The notes: generated by a model not told the origin, from the letters alone. Positions 23,093 through 37,281 are shown, counted from the stretch's first letter. The stretch: DNA of 64,000 bases from Oenanthe sinensis (GCA_028671895.1 JAPMAC010000231.1:7404001-7468000), one strand, 5' to 3'. Made by a program: numbers and translations.

Positions 23093-25297
23093 AATTGTTT
23101 TTATGTTTAAACGAGCCAATAATGCTCCTACAAGTGTTTACTAGTTGTTCCCATGTTCAAACGAGACAAGAATGAAGCTACAAGTTGTTTTCGAGTTCGA
23201 ACGATTTAAGAATAAAGTCTCAAATTGTTATGAATTATTTTGATGTTTAAACGAGCCAATAATTCTCCTACAAGTGTTTAGAAGTTGTTTCCATGTTCAA
23301 ACAAGTCTAGAACGAAGCTACAAATTGTTTCTGAGTTCGAACGAGTCAAGAATGAAGCCTCAAATTGTTATGAATTGTTTTGATGTTTAAACGAGCCAAC
23401 AATGTTCCTACAAGAGTTTACAAGTTGTTTCCCTATTCAAACGAGTCAAGAATGAAGCTACAAGTTGTTTCCATATTAGAACGAGTCAAGAATGAAATCT
23501 TAAATTGTTATGAATTGTTTTTATGTTTAAACGAGCCAATAATTCTCCTACAAGTGTTTACAAGTTGTTTTCATGTTCAAACGAGTCAAGAATGACGCTA
23601 CAATTTATTTCCCAGTTCGAACGAGTCAAGAATGATGTCTCAAATTGTAATGAATTATTTTGATGTTTAAACGATCCAATAATGCTCCAACAAGTGTAAA
23701 CAAGTTGTTTCCATGTTCAAATGAGACAAGAATGAAGCTACTAGTTGTTTTCGAGTTCGAACGAGTCAAGAATGAAACCTCAAATAGTTACGAATGTTTT
23801 AATGTTTAAATGTGCCAATAATGCTCCTATAAGTGTTTACAAGTTGTTTCCATGTTCAAACAAGTCAAGAATGAAGATACAAGTTGTATCCGAGTTCGAA
23901 CGAGTCAAGAATGAAGCCTCAAATTGTTATGAATTATGTTGATGTTTAAACGAGCCAATAATGCTCCTACAAGTGTTTAGAAGTTGTTTCCATATTCAAA
24001 CGAGTCAAGAATGAAGCTACAAGTTGTTTCCCAGTTCAAACGAGTCAAGAATGAAGACTCAAATTGTTATGAATTGTTTTCATGTTTAAACGAACTAATA
24101 ATGTTCCTATAAAAGTTTCAAAGTTATTTCCACGTTCAAACGAGTCAAGAATAAAGCTACAAGTTGTTTCCAAGTTCGAACGAGTTAAGAACGAAGTCTC
24201 AAATTGTTACAAATTGTTTTTATGTGTAAACGAGCCAATAATGCTCCTACAAATGTTTACAAGTTGTTTCCATGTTCAAATGACACAAGAATGAAGCTAC
24301 GAGTTGTTTTCTAGTTCGAACGACTCAAGAATGAAGTCTCAAATTGTTATGAATTATTTTGATGTTTAAACGAGCCAAAAATGCTCCTACAAGTGTTTAA
24401 AAGTTGTTTCCATGTTCAAACGAGTCAAGAATGAAGCTACAAGTTGTTTCTGAGTTCGAACGAGTCAAGAATGAAGCCTCAAATTGTTATGAATTGTTTT
24501 GATGTATAAACGAGCCAACAATATTCCTACAAAAGTTTACAAGTAGTTTCCATGTTTAAACGAGTCAAGAATGAAGCTACAAGTTGTTTTCATGTTAGAA
24601 CGAGTCAAGAATGAAGGCTTAAATTGTTATGAATTGTTTTTATGTTTAAACGAGCCAATAATGCTCCTACAAGTATTTACAAGTTGTTTCCATGTTCAAA
24701 CGAGTGAAAAATGAAGCTACAAGTTGTTTCCATGTTCGAACGAGTCAAGAATGAAGCCTCAAATTGGTATGAATTTTTTCATGTTTAAACGAGCCAATAA
24801 TGCTCCTACAAGTGTTTATAAGTTGTTTCCATGTTCAAACGAGTGAAGAATGAAGCTACAAGTTGTTTCCGTGTTCGAACGAGTCAAGAATGAAGCCTCA
24901 AATTGTTATGAATTGTTTTCATGTTTAAACGAGCCAATAATGCTCCTACAAGTGTTTATAAGTTGTTTCCATTTTCAAACGAGTCAAGAATGAAGCCTCA
25001 AATTAGTATGAATTGTTTTCATGTTAAAATGAACCAAAAATGTTCCTAAAAGAGTTTACAAGTTTTTTCCATGTTCAAACGAGTCAAGAATGAAGCTAAA
25101 AGTTGTTTTCGAGTTCGAACGAGTCAAGAATGAAGCCTCAAATTGTTATGAATTGTTTTGTTGTTTAAACGAGCCAATAATGCCCCTACAAGTGTTTAGA
25201 AGTTGTTTCCATGTTCAAACGAGTCAAGAATGAAGCTACAAGTTGTTTCTGAGTTCGAACGAGTCAAGAATGAAGCCTCAAATTGTTATGAATTGTT
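22960..25297. repeat. 17-mer HOR copy, 2338 bp (reference copy)
   Basis: Complete m1-m17 copy used here to define the monomer types. Markers in order: m2 TACTAGTTGTTCCC; m3 AACAAGTCTAG; m4 TTCCCTATTC; m5 GTTTTCATG then TTTATTTCCCAG; m6 CGATCCAATAATG; m7 GAATGTTTTAATG; m8 TTATGTTGATG; m9 CGAACTAATAATG; m10 GTGTAAACG; m11 CCAAAAATGCTCC; m12 GATGTATAAACG; m13 CAAGTATTTAC; m14 AATTTTTTCATG; m15 fused; m16 TTAAAATGAACC; m17 TTGTTGTTTAAAC. Confidence 0.93.
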
Positions 25298-28200
25298 TTG
25301 ATGTTTAAACGAGTCAACAATGTTCCTACAATTGTTTACAAGTTTTTTCCATGTTCAAACGAGCCAAGAATGAAGCTACAAGTTGTTTCAAAGTTCGAAC
25401 GAGTAAAGAATGAAGTCTCAAATTGTTATGAATTGTTTTTATGTTTAAACGAGCCAATAATGCTCCTACAAGTGTTTACTAGTTGTTCACATGTTCAAAC
25501 GAGACAAGAATGAAGCTACAAGTTGTTTTCGAGTTCGAACAATTTAAGAATAAAGTCTCAAATTGTTATGAATTATTTTGATGTTTAAACGAGCCAATAA
25601 TTCTCCTACAAGTGTTTAGAAGTTGTTTCCATGTTCAAACAAGTCTAGAACGAAGCTACAAATTGTTTCTGAGTTCGAACGAGTCAAGAATGAAGTCTCA
25701 AATTGTTATGAATTGTTTTGATGTTTAAACGAGCCAACAATGTTCCTACAAGAGTTTACAAGTTGTTTCCCTATTCAAACGAGTCAAGAATGAAGCTACA
25801 AGTTGTTTCCATATTAGAACGAGTTAAGAATGAAATCTTAAATTGTTATGAATTGTTTTTATGTTTAAACGAGCCAATAATTCTCCTACAAGTGTTTACA
25901 AGTTGTTTTCATGTTCAAACGAGTCAAGAATGACGCTACAATTTATTTCCCAGTTCGAACGAGTCAAGAATGATGTCTCAAATTGTTATGAATTATTTTG
26001 ATGTTTAAACGATCCAATAATGCTCCAACAAGTGTAAACAAGTTGTTTCCATGTTCAAATGAGACAAGAATGAAGCTACTAGTTGTTTTCGAGTTCGAAC
26101 GAGTCAAGAATGAAACCTCAAATAGTTACGAATGTTTTAATGTTTAAATGAGCCAATAATGCTCCTATTAGTGTTTACAAGTTGTTTCCATGTTCAAACA
26201 AGTCAAGAATGAAGATACAAGTTGTTTCCGAGTTCGAACGAGTCAAGAATGAAGCCTCAAATTGTTATGAATTATGTTGATGTTTAAACGAGCCAATAAT
26301 TCTCCTACAAGTGTTTAGAAGTTGTTTCCATATTCAAACGAGTCAAGAATGAAGCTACAAGTTGTTTCCAAGTTCAAACGAGTCAAGAATGAAGACTCAA
26401 ATTGTTATGAATTGTTTTCATGTTTAAACGAACTAATAATGTTCCTATAAAAGTTTCAAAGTTATTTCCACGTTCAAACGAGTCAAGAATAAAGCTACAA
26501 GTTGTTTCCAAGTTCGAACGAGTTAAGAACGAAGTCTCAAATTGTTACAAATTGTTTTTATGTGTAAACGAGCCAATAATGCTCCTACAAATGTTTACAA
26601 GTTGTTTCCATGTTCAAATGACACAAGAATGAAGCTACGAGTTGTTTTCTAGTTCGAACGACTCAAGAATGAAGTCTCAAATTGTTATGAATTATTTTGA
26701 TGTTTAAACGAGCCAAAAATGCTCCTACAAGTGTTTAAAAGTTGTTTCCATGTTCAAACGAGTCAAGAATGAAGCTACAAGTTGTTTCTGAGTTCGAACG
26801 AGTCAAGAATGAAGCCTCAAATTGTTATAAATTGTTTGGATGTATAAACGAGCCAACAATATTCCTACACACAAGTAGTTTCCATGTTTAAACGAGTCAA
26901 GAATGAAGCTACAAGTTGTTTTCATGTTAGAACGAGTCAAGAATGAAGGCTTAAATTGTTATGAATTGTTTTTATGTTTAAACGAGCCAATAATGCTCCT
27001 ACAAGTATTTCCAAGTTGTTTCCATGTTCAAACGAGTGAAAAATGAAGCTACAAGTTGTTTCCATGTTCGAACGAGTCAAGAATGAAGCCTCAAATTGGT
27101 ATGAATTTTTTCATGTTTAAACGAGCCAATAATGCTCCTACAAGTGTTTATAAGTTGTTTCCATGTTCAAACGAGTGAAGAATGAAGCTACAAGTTGTTT
27201 CCGTGTTCGAACGAGTCAAGAATGAAGCTACAAGTTGTTTCCAAGTTCGAACGAGTTAAGAACGAAGTCTCAAATTGTTACAAATTGTTTTTATGTGTAA
27301 ACGAGCCAATAATGCTCCTACAAATGTTTACAAGTTGTTTCCATGTTCAAATGACACAAGAATGAAGCTACGAGTTATTTTCTAGTTCGAACGACTCAAG
27401 AATGAAGTCTCAAATTGTTATGAATTATTTTGATGTTTAAACGAGCCAAAAATGCTCCTACAAGTGTTTAAAAGTTGTTTCCATGTTCAAACGAGTCAAG
27501 AATGAAGCTACAAGTTGTTTCTGAGTTCGAACGAGTCAAGAATGAAGCCTCAAATTGTTATGAATTGTTTTGATGTATAAACGAGCCAACAATATTCCTA
27601 CAAAATTTTACAAGTAGTTTCCATGTTTAAACGAGTCAAGAATGAAGCTACAAGTTGTTTTCATGTTAGAACGAGTCAAGAATGAAGGCTTAAATTGTTA
27701 TGAATTGTTTTTATGTTTAAACGAGCCAATAATGCTCCTACAAGTATTTACAAGTTGTTTCCATGTTCAAACGAGTGAAAAATGAAGCTACAAGTTGTTT
27801 CCATGTTCGAACGAGTCAAGAATGAAGCCTCAAATTGGTATGAATTTTTTCATGTTTAAACGAGCCAATAATGCTCCTACAAGTGTTTATAAGTTGTTTC
27901 CATGTTCAAACGAGTGAAGAATGAAGCTACAAGTTGTTTCCGTGTTCGAACGAGTCAAGAATGAAGCCTCAAATTGTTATGAATTGTTTTCATGTTTAAA
28001 CGAGCCAATAATGCTCCTACAAGTGTTTATAAGTTGTTTCCATTTTCAAACGAGTCAAGAATGAAGCCTCAAATTAGTATGAATTGTTTTCATGTTAAAA
28101 TGAACCAAAAATGTTCCTAAAAGAGTTTACAAGTTTTTTCCATGTTCAAACGAGTCAAGAATGAAGCTAAAAGTTGTTTTCGAGTTCGAACGAGTCAAGA

Positions 28201-28368
28201 ATGAAGCCTCAAATTGTTATGAATTGTTTTGTTGTTTAAACGAGCCAATAATGCCCCTACAAGTGTTTAGAAGTTGTTTCCATGTTCAAACGAGTCAAGA
28301 ATGAAGCTACAAGTTGTTTCTGAGTTCGAACGAGTCAAGAATGAAGCCTCAAATTGTTATGAATTGTT
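25298..28368. repeat. 22-mer HOR copy, 3071 bp, with m10-m14 duplicated
   Basis: Order is m1-m14, then m10-m14 again, then m15-m17. After m14 the sequence jumps at about 27220-27240 back to the B module that follows m9 (TTCCAAGTTCGAACGAGTTA) and reads m10-m14 a second time. GTGTAAACG at 26561 recurs 733 bp later at 27294. The length is 2338 + 739 - 6, where the 6-base loss is in the first m12 (CCTACACACAAGTAG near 26864). Confidence 0.9.
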
Positions 28369-30706
28369 TTGATGTTTAAACGAGTCAACAATGTTCCTAC
28401 AATTGTTTACAAGTTTTTTCCATGTTCAAACGAGCCAAGAATGAAGCTACAAGTTGTTTCAAAGTTCGAACGAGTAAAGAATGAAGTCTCAAATTGTTAT
28501 GAATTGTTTTTATGTTTAAACGAGCCAATAATGCTCCTACAAGTGTTTACTAGTTGTTCACATGTTCAAACGAGACAAGAATGAAGCTACAAGTTGTTTT
28601 CGAGTTCGAACAATTTAAGAATAAAGTCTCAAACTGTTATGAATTATTTTGATGTTTAAACGAGCCAATAATTCTCCTACAAGTGTTTAGAAGTTGTTTC
28701 CATGTTCAAACAAGTCTTGAACGAAGCTACAAATTGTTTCTGAGTTCGAACGAGTCAAGAATGAAGCCTCAAATTGTTATGAATTGTTTTGATGTTTAAA
28801 CGAGCCAACAATGTTCCTACAAGAGTTTACAAGTTGTTTCCCTATTCAAACGAGTCAAGAATGAAGCTACAAGTTGTTTCCATATTAGAACGAGTCAAAA
28901 ATGAAATCTTAAATTGTTATGAATTGTTTTTATGTTTAAACGAGCCAATAATTCTCCTACAAGTGTTTACAAGTTGTTTTCATGTTCAAACGAGTCAAGA
29001 ATGACGCTACAATTTATTTCCCAGTTCGAACGAGTCAAGAATGATGTCTCAAATTGTTATGAATTATTTTCATGTTTAAACGATCCAATAATGCTCCAAC
29101 AAGTGTAAACAAGTTGTTTCCATGTTCAAATGAGACAAGAATGAAGCTACTAGTTGTTTTCGAGTTCGAACGAGTCAAGAATGAAACCTCAAATAGTTAC
29201 GAATGTTTTAATGTTTAAATGAGCCAATAATGCTCCTATAAGTGTTTACAAGTTGTTTCCATGTTCAAACAAGTCAAGAATGAAGATACAAGTTGTTTCC
29301 GAGTTCGAACGAGTCAAGAATGAAGCCTCAAATTGTTATGAATTATGTTGATGTTTAAACGAGCCAATAATGCTCCTACAAGTGTTTAGAAGTTGTTTCC
29401 ATATTCAAACGAGTCAAGAATGAAGCTACAAGTTGTTTCCAAGTTCAAACGAGTCAAGAATGAAGACTCAAATTGTTATGAATTGTTTTCATGTTTAAAC
29501 GAACTAATAATGTTCCTATAAAAGTTTCAAAGTTATTTCCACGTTCAAACGAGTCAAGAATAAAGCTACAAGTTGTTTCCAAGTTCGAACGAGTTAAGAA
29601 CGAAGTCTCAAATTGTTACAAATTGTTTTTATGTGTAAACGAGCCAATAATGCTCCTACAAATGTTTACAAGTTGTTTCCATGTTCAAATGACACAAGAA
29701 TGAAGCTACGAGTTGTTTTCTAGTTCGAACGACTCAAGAATGAAGTCTCAAATTGTTATGAATTATTTTGATGTTTAAACGAGCCAAAAATGCTCCTACA
29801 AGTGTTTAAAAGATGTTTTCATGTTCAAACGAGTCAAGAATGAAGCTACAAGTTGTTTCTGAGTTCGAACGAGTCAAGAATGAAGCCTCAAATTGTTATG
29901 AATTGTTTTGATGTATAAACGAGCCAACAATATTCCTACAAAAGTTTACAAGTAGTTTCCATGTTTAAACGAGTCAAGAATGAAGCTACAAGTTGTTTTC
30001 ATGTTAGAACGAGTCAAGAATGAAGGTTTAAATTGTTATGCATTGTTTTTATGTTTAAACGAGCCAATAATGCTCCTACAAGTATTTACAAGTTGTTTCC
30101 ATGTTCAAACGAGTGAAAAATGAAGCTACAAGTTGTTTCCATGTTCGAACGAGTCATGAATGAAGCCTCAAATTGGTATGAATTTTTTCATGTTCAAACG
30201 AGCCAATAATGCTCCTACAAGTGTTTATAAGTTGTTTCCATGTTCAAACGAGTGAAGAATGAAGCTACAAGTTGTTTCCGTGTTCGAACGAGTCAAGAAT
30301 GAAGCCTCAAATTGTTATGAATTGTTTTCATGTTTAAACGAGCCAATAATGCTCCTACAAGTGTTTATAAGTTGTTTCCATTTTCAAACGAGTCAAGAAT
30401 GAAGCCTCAAATTAGTAGGAATTGTTTTAATGTTAAAATGAACCAAAAATGTTCCTAAAAGAGTTTATAAGTTTTTTCCATGTTCAAAAGAGTCAAGAAT
30501 GAAGCTAAAAGTTGTTTTCGAGTTCGAACGAGTCAAGAATGAAGCCTCAAATTGTTATGAATTGTTTTGTTGTTTAAACGAGCCAATAATGCCCCTACAA
30601 GTGTTTAGAAGTTGTTTCCATGTTCAAACGAGTCAAGAATGAAGCTACAAGTTGTTTCTGAGTTCGAACGAGTCAAGAATGAAGCCTCAAATTGTTATGA
30701 ATTGTT
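28369..30706. repeat. 17-mer HOR copy, 2338 bp
   Basis: Complete m1-m17. It shares TTGTTCACATG and CGAACAATTTAAG in m2 with the upstream 22-mer copy, and AAAAGATGTTTTCATG in m11 and TATGCATTG before m13 with the downstream copy. It therefore sits between them in the order of homogenisation. Confidence 0.93.
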
Positions 30707-33044
30707 TTGATGTTTAAACGAGTCAACAATGTTCCTACAATTGTTTACAAGTTTTTTCCATGTTCAAACGAGCCAAGAATGAAGCTACAAGTTGTTTCAA
30801 AGTTCGAACGAGAAAAGAATGAAGTCTCAAATTGTTATGAATTGTTTTTATGTTTAAACGAGCCAATAATGCTCCTACAAGTGTTTACTAGTTGTTCCCA
30901 TGTTCAAACGAGACAAGAATGAAGCTACAAGTTGTTTTCGAGTTCGAACGATTTAAGAATATAGTCTCAAATTGTTATGAATTATTTTGATGTTTAAACG
31001 AGCCAATAATTCTCCTACAAGTGTTTAGAAGTTGTTTCCATGTTCAAACAAGTCTAGAACGAAGCTACAAATTGTTTCTGAGTTCGAACGAGTCAAGAAT
31101 GAAGCCTCAAATTGTTATGAATTGTTTTGATGTTTAAACGAGCCAACAATGTTCCTACAAGAGTTTACAAGTTGTTTCCCTATTCAAACGAGTCAAGAAT
31201 GAAGCTACAAGTTGTTTCCATATTAGAACGAGTCAAGAATGAAATCTTAAATTGTTATGAATTGTTTTTATGTTTAAACGAGCCAATAATTCTCCTACAA
31301 GTGTTTACAAGTTGTTTTCATGTTCAAACGAGTCAAGAATGACGCTACAATTTATTTCCCAGTTCGAACGAGTCAAGAATGATGTCTCAAATTGTTATGA
31401 ATTATTTTGATGTTTAAACGATCCAATAATGCTCCAACAAGTGTAAACAAGTTGTTTCCATGTTCAAATGAGACAAGAATGAAGCTACTAGTTGTTTTCG
31501 AGTTCGAACGAGTCAAGAATGAAACCTCAAATAGTTACGAATGTTTTAATGTTTAAATGAGCCAATAATGCTCCTATAAGTGTTTACAAGTTGTTTCCAT
31601 GTTCAAACAAGTCAAGAATGAAGATACAAGTTGTTTCCGAGTTCGAACGAGTCAAGAATGAAGCCTCAAATTGTTATGAATTATGTTGATGTTTAAACGA
31701 GCCAATAATGCTCCTACAAGTGTTTAGAAGTTGTTTCCATATTCAAACGAGTCAAGAATGAAGCTACAAGTTGTTTCCAAGTTCAAACGAGTCAAGAATG
31801 AAGACTCAAATTGTTATGAATTGTTTTCATGTTTAAACGAACTAATAATGTTCCTATAAAAGTTTCAAAGTTATTTCCACGTTCAAACGAGTCAAGAATA
31901 AAGCTACAAGTTGTTTCCAAGTTCGAACGAGTTAAGAACGAAGTCTCAAATTGTTACAAATTGTTTTTATGTGTAAACGAGCCAATAATGCTCCTACAAA
32001 TGTTTACAAGTTGTTTCCATGTTCAAATGACACAAGAATGAAGCTACGAGTTGTTTTCTAGTTCGAACGACTCAAGAATGAAGTCTCAAATTGTTATGAA
32101 TTATTTTGATGTTTAAACGAGCCAAAAATGCTCCTACAAGTGTTTAAAAGATGTTTTCATGTTCAAACGAGTCAAGAATGAAGCTACAAGTTGTTTCTGA
32201 GTTCGAACGAGTCAAGAATGAAGCCTCAAATTGTTATGAATTGTTTTGATGTATAAACGAGCCAATAATATTCCTACAAAAGTTTACAAGTAGTTTCCAT
32301 GTTTAAACGAGTCAAGAATGAAGCTACAAGTTGTTTTCATGTTAGAACGAGTCAAGAATGAAGGCTTAAATTGTTATGCATTGTTTTTATGTTTAAACGA
32401 GCCAATAATGCTCCTACAAGTATTTACAAGTTGTTTCCATGTTCAAACGAGTGAAAAATGAAGCTACAAGTTGTTTCCATGTTCGAACGAGTCAAGAATG
32501 AAGCCTCAAATTGGTATGAATTTTTTCATGTTTAAACGAGCCAATAATGCTCCTACAAGTGTTTATAAGTTGTTTCCATGTTCAAACGAGTGAAGAATGA
32601 AGCTACAAGTTGTTTCCATGTTCGAACAAGTCAAGAATGAAGCCTCAAATTGTTATGAATTGTTTTCATGTTTAAACGAGCCAATAATGCTCCTACAAGT
32701 GTTTATAAGTTGTTTCCATTTTCAAACGAGTCAAGAATGAAGCCTCAAATTAGTATGAATTGTTTTCATGTTAAAATAAACCAAAAATGTTCCTAAAAGA
32801 GTTTACAAGTTTTTTCCATGTTCAAACGAGTCAAGAATGAAGCTAAAAGTTGTTTTCGAGTTCGAACGAGTCAAGAATGAAGCCTCAAATTGTTATGAAT
32901 TGTTTTGTTGTTTAAACGAGCCAATAATGCCCCTACAAGTGTTTAGAAGTTGTTTCCATGTTCAAACGAGTCAAGAATGAAGCTACAAGTTGTTTCTGAG
33001 TTCGAACGAGTCAAGAATGAAGCCTCAAATTGTTATGAATTGTT
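30707..33044. repeat. 17-mer HOR copy, 2338 bp
   Basis: Complete m1-m17. Private variants include CGAGAAAAGAATG in m1 and GAATATAGTCTC near 30956 in m2. It shares the m11 variant AAAAGATGTTTTCATG (near 32145) with the preceding copy. Confidence 0.93.
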
Positions 33045-36000
33045 TTGATGTTTAAACGAGTCAACAATGTTCCTACAATTGTTTACAAGTTTTTTCCATG
33101 TTCAAACGAGCCAAGAATGAAGCTACAAGTTGTTTCAAAGTTCGAACGAGTAAAGAATGAAGTCTCAAATTGTTATGAATTGTTTTTATGTTTAAACGAG
33201 CCAATAATGCTCCTACAAGTGTTTACTAGTTGTTCCCATGTTCAAACGAGACAAGAATGAAGCTACAAGTTGTTTTCGAGTTCGAACGATTTAAGAATAA
33301 AGTCTCAAATTGTTATGAATTATTTTGATGTTTAAACGAGCCAATAATTCTCCTACAAGTGTTTAGAAGTTGTTTCCATGTTCAAACAAGTCTAGAACGA
33401 AGCTACAAATTGTTTCTGAGTTCGAACGAGTCAAGAATGAAGCCTCAAATTGTTATGAATTGTTTTGATGTTTAAACGAGCCAACAAGGTTCCTACAAGA
33501 GTTTACAAGTTGTTTCCCTATTCAAACGAGTCATGAATGAAGCTACAAGTTGTTTCCATATTAGAACGAGTCAAGAAGGAAATCTTAAATTGTTATGAAT
33601 TGTTTTTATGTTTAAACGAGCCAATAATTCTCCTACAAGTGTTTACAAGTTGTTTTCATGTTCAAACGAGTCAAGAATGACACTACAATTTATTTCCCAG
33701 TTCGAACGAGTCAAGAATGATGTCTCAAATTGTTATGAATTATTTTGATGTTTAAACGATCCAATAATGCTCCAACAAGTGTAAACAAGTTATTTCCATG
33801 TTCAAATGAGACAAGAATGAAGCTACTAGTTGTTTTCGAGTTCGAACGAGTCAAGAATGAAACCTCAAATAGTTACGAATGTTTTAATGTTTAAATGAGC
33901 CAATAATGCTCCTATAAGTGTTTACAAGTTGTTTCCATGTTCAAACAAGTCAAGAATGAAGATACAAGTTGTTTCCGAGTTCGAACGAGTCAAGAATGAT
34001 GCCTCAAATTGTTATGAATTATGTTGATGTTTAAACGAGCCAATAATGCTCCTACAAGTGTTTAGAAGTTGTTTCCATGTTCAAACGAGTCAAGAATGAA
34101 GCTACAAGTTGTTTCCAAGTTCAAACGAGTCAAGAATGAAGACTCAAATTGTTATGAATTGTTTTCATATTTAAACGAACTAATAATGTTCCTATAAAAG
34201 TTTAAAAGTTGTTTCCACGTTCAAACGAGTCAAGAATAAAGCTACAAGTTGTTTCCAAGTTCGAACGAGTCAAGAATGAAGTCTCAAATTGTTACAAATT
34301 GTTTTTATGTGTAAACGAGCCAATAATGCTCCTACAAATGTTTACAAGTTGTTTCCATGTTCAAATGACACAAGAATGAAGCTACGAGTTGTTTTCTAGT
34401 TCGAACGACTCAAGAATGAAGTCTCAAATTGTTACGAATTATTTTGATGTTTAAACGAGCCAAAAATGCTCCTACAAGTGTTTAAAAGTTGTTTCCATGT
34501 TCAAACGAGTCAAGAATGAAGCTACAAGTTGTTTCTGAGTTCGAACGAGTCAAGAATGAAGCCTCAAATTGTTATGAATTATTTTGATGTTTAAACGAGT
34601 TAATAATGCTCCTACAAGTGTTTAGAAGTTATTTCCATGTTCAAACGAGTCAAGAATGAAGCTACAAGTTGTTTCCATGTTCAAACGAGTCAAGAATGAA
34701 GCTACAAGTTGTTTCCAAGTTCAAACGAGTCAAGAATGAAGGCTTAAATTGTTATGAATTGTTTTTATGTTTAAACGAGCCAATAATGCTCCTACAAGTA
34801 TTTACAAGTTGTTTCCATGTTCAAACGAGTGAAAAATGAAGCTATAAGTTGTTTTCATGTTAGAACGAGCCAAGAATGAAGGCTTAAATTGTTATGAATT
34901 GTTTTTATATTTAAACGAGCCAATAATGCTCCTACAAGTCTTTACAAGTTGTTTCCATGTTCAAACGAGTGAAGAATGAAGTCTCAAATTGTTATGAATT
35001 ATTTTGATGTTTAAACGAGCCAATAATTCTCCTACAAGTGTTTACAAGTTGTTTTCATGTTCAAACGAGTCAAGAATGAAGCTACAATTTATTTCCCAGT
35101 TCGAACGAGTCAAGAATGATGTCTCAAATTGTTATGAATTATTTTGATGTTTAAACGATCCAATAATGCTCCAACAAGTGTAAACAAGTTGTTTCCATGT
35201 TCAAATGAGACAAGAATGAAGCTACTAGTTGTTTTCGAGTTCGAACGAGTCAAGAATGAAACCTCAAATAGTTACGAATGTTTTAATGTTTAAATGAGCC
35301 AATAATGCTCCTATAAGTGTTTACAAGTTGTTTCCATGTTCAAACGAGTCAAGAATGAAGATACAAGTTGTTTCCGAGTTCGAACGGGTCAAGAATGAAG
35401 CTTCAAATTGTTATGAATTATTTTGATGTTTAAACGAGCCAATAATGCTCCTACAAGTGTTTAGAAGTTGTTTCCATGTTCAAACGAGTCAAGAATGAAG
35501 CTACAAGTTGTTTCCCTGTTCAAACGAGTCAAGAATGAAGCTACAAGTTGTTTCCTTATCAGAACGAGTCAAGAATGAAATCTTAAATTGTTATGAATTG
35601 TTTTTATGTTTAAACGAGCCAATAATTCTCCTACAAGTGTTTACAAGTTGTTTTCATGTTCAAACGAGTCAAGAATGAAGCTACAATTTATTTCCCAGTT
35701 CGAACGAGTCAAGAATGTTGTCTCAAATTGTTATGAATTATTTTGATGTTTAAACGATCCAATAATGCTCCAACAAGTGTAAACAAGTTGTTTCCATGTT
35801 CAAATGAGACAAGAATGTAGCTACTAGTTGTTTTCGAGTTCGAACGAGTTAAGAATGAAACCTCAAATAGTTACGAATGTTTTAATGTTTAAATGAGCCA
35901 ATAATGCTCCTATAAGTGTTTACAAGTTGTTTCCATGTTCAAACGAGTCAAGAATGAAGATACAAGTTGTTTCCGAGTTCGAACGAGTCAAGAATGAAGC

Positions 36001-37281
36001 CTCAAATTGTTATGAATTATTTTGATGTTTAAACGAGCCAATAATGCTCCTACAAGTGTTTAGAAGTTATTTCCATGTTCAAACGAGTCAAGAATGAAGC
36101 TACAAGTTGTTTCCATGTTCAAACGAGTCAAGAATGAAGCTACAAGTTGTTTCCAAGTTCAAACGAGTCAAGAATGAAGACTCAAATTGTTATGAATTGT
36201 TTTCATGTTTAAACGAACTAATAATGTTCCTATAAAAGTTTAAAAGTTATTTCCACGTTCAAACGAGTCAAGAATAAAGCTACAAGTTGTTTCCAAGTTC
36301 GAACGAGTCAAGAACGAAGTCTCAAATTGTTACAAATTATTTTTATGTGTAAACGAGCCAATAATGCTCCTACAAATGTTTACAAGTTGTTTCCATGTTC
36401 AAATGACACAAGAATGAAGCTACGAGTTATTTTCTAGTTCGAACGACTCAAGAATGAAGTCTCAAATTGTTATGAATTATTTTGATGTTTAAACGAGCCA
36501 AAAATGCTCCTACAAGTGTTTAAAAGTTGTTTCCATGTTCAAACGAGTCAAGAATGAAGCTACAAGTTGTTTCTGAGTTCGAACGAGTCAAGAATGAAGC
36601 CTCAAATTGTTATGAATTGTTTTGATGTATAAACGAGCCAAAAATATTCCTACAAAAGTTTACAAGTAGTTTCCATATTTAAACGAGTCAAGAATGAAGC
36701 TACAAGTTGTTTTCATGTTAGAACGAGTCAAGAATGAAGGCTTAAATTGTTATGAATTGTTTTTATGTTTAAACGAGCCAATAATGCTCCTACAAGTATT
36801 TACAAGTTGTTTCCATGTTCAAACGAGTGAAGAATGAAGCTACAAGTTGTTTCCATGTTCGAACGAGTCAAGAATGAAGCCTCAAATTGTTATGAATTGT
36901 TTTCATGTTTAAACGAGCCAATAATGCTCCTACAAGTGTTTATAAGTTGTTTCCATGTTCAAACGAGTCAAGAATGAAGCCTCAAATTAGTATGAATTGT
37001 TTTCATGTTAAAATGAACCAAAAATGTTCCTAAAAGAGTTTACAAGTTTTTTCCATGTTCAAACGAGTCAAGAATGAAGCTAAAAGTTGTTTTCGAGTTC
37101 GAACGAGTCAAGAATGAAGCCTCAAATTGTTATGAATTGTTTTGTTGTTTAAACGAGCCAATAATGCCCCTACAAGTGTTTAGAAGTTGTTTCCATGTTC
37201 AAACGAGTCAAGAATGAAGCTACAAGTTGTTTCAGAGTTCGAACGAGTCAAGAATGAAGCCTCAAATTGTTATGAATTGTT
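33045..37281. repeat. 30-mer composite HOR, 4237 bp
   Basis: Order is m1-m11, an m8-like monomer, m13, an m13 variant, m5-m8, m5-m8 again, m9-m13, m15-m17. The length is 30 x 140 with three extra 40-bp modules (34661-34700, 35501-35540, 36101-36140), two 40-bp losses (near 34975 and in m15) and three one-base losses, each in an m7. From here on m14 is absent. This copy marks the transition from the 17-mer family to the family with an internal m5-m8 duplication. Confidence 0.87.
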
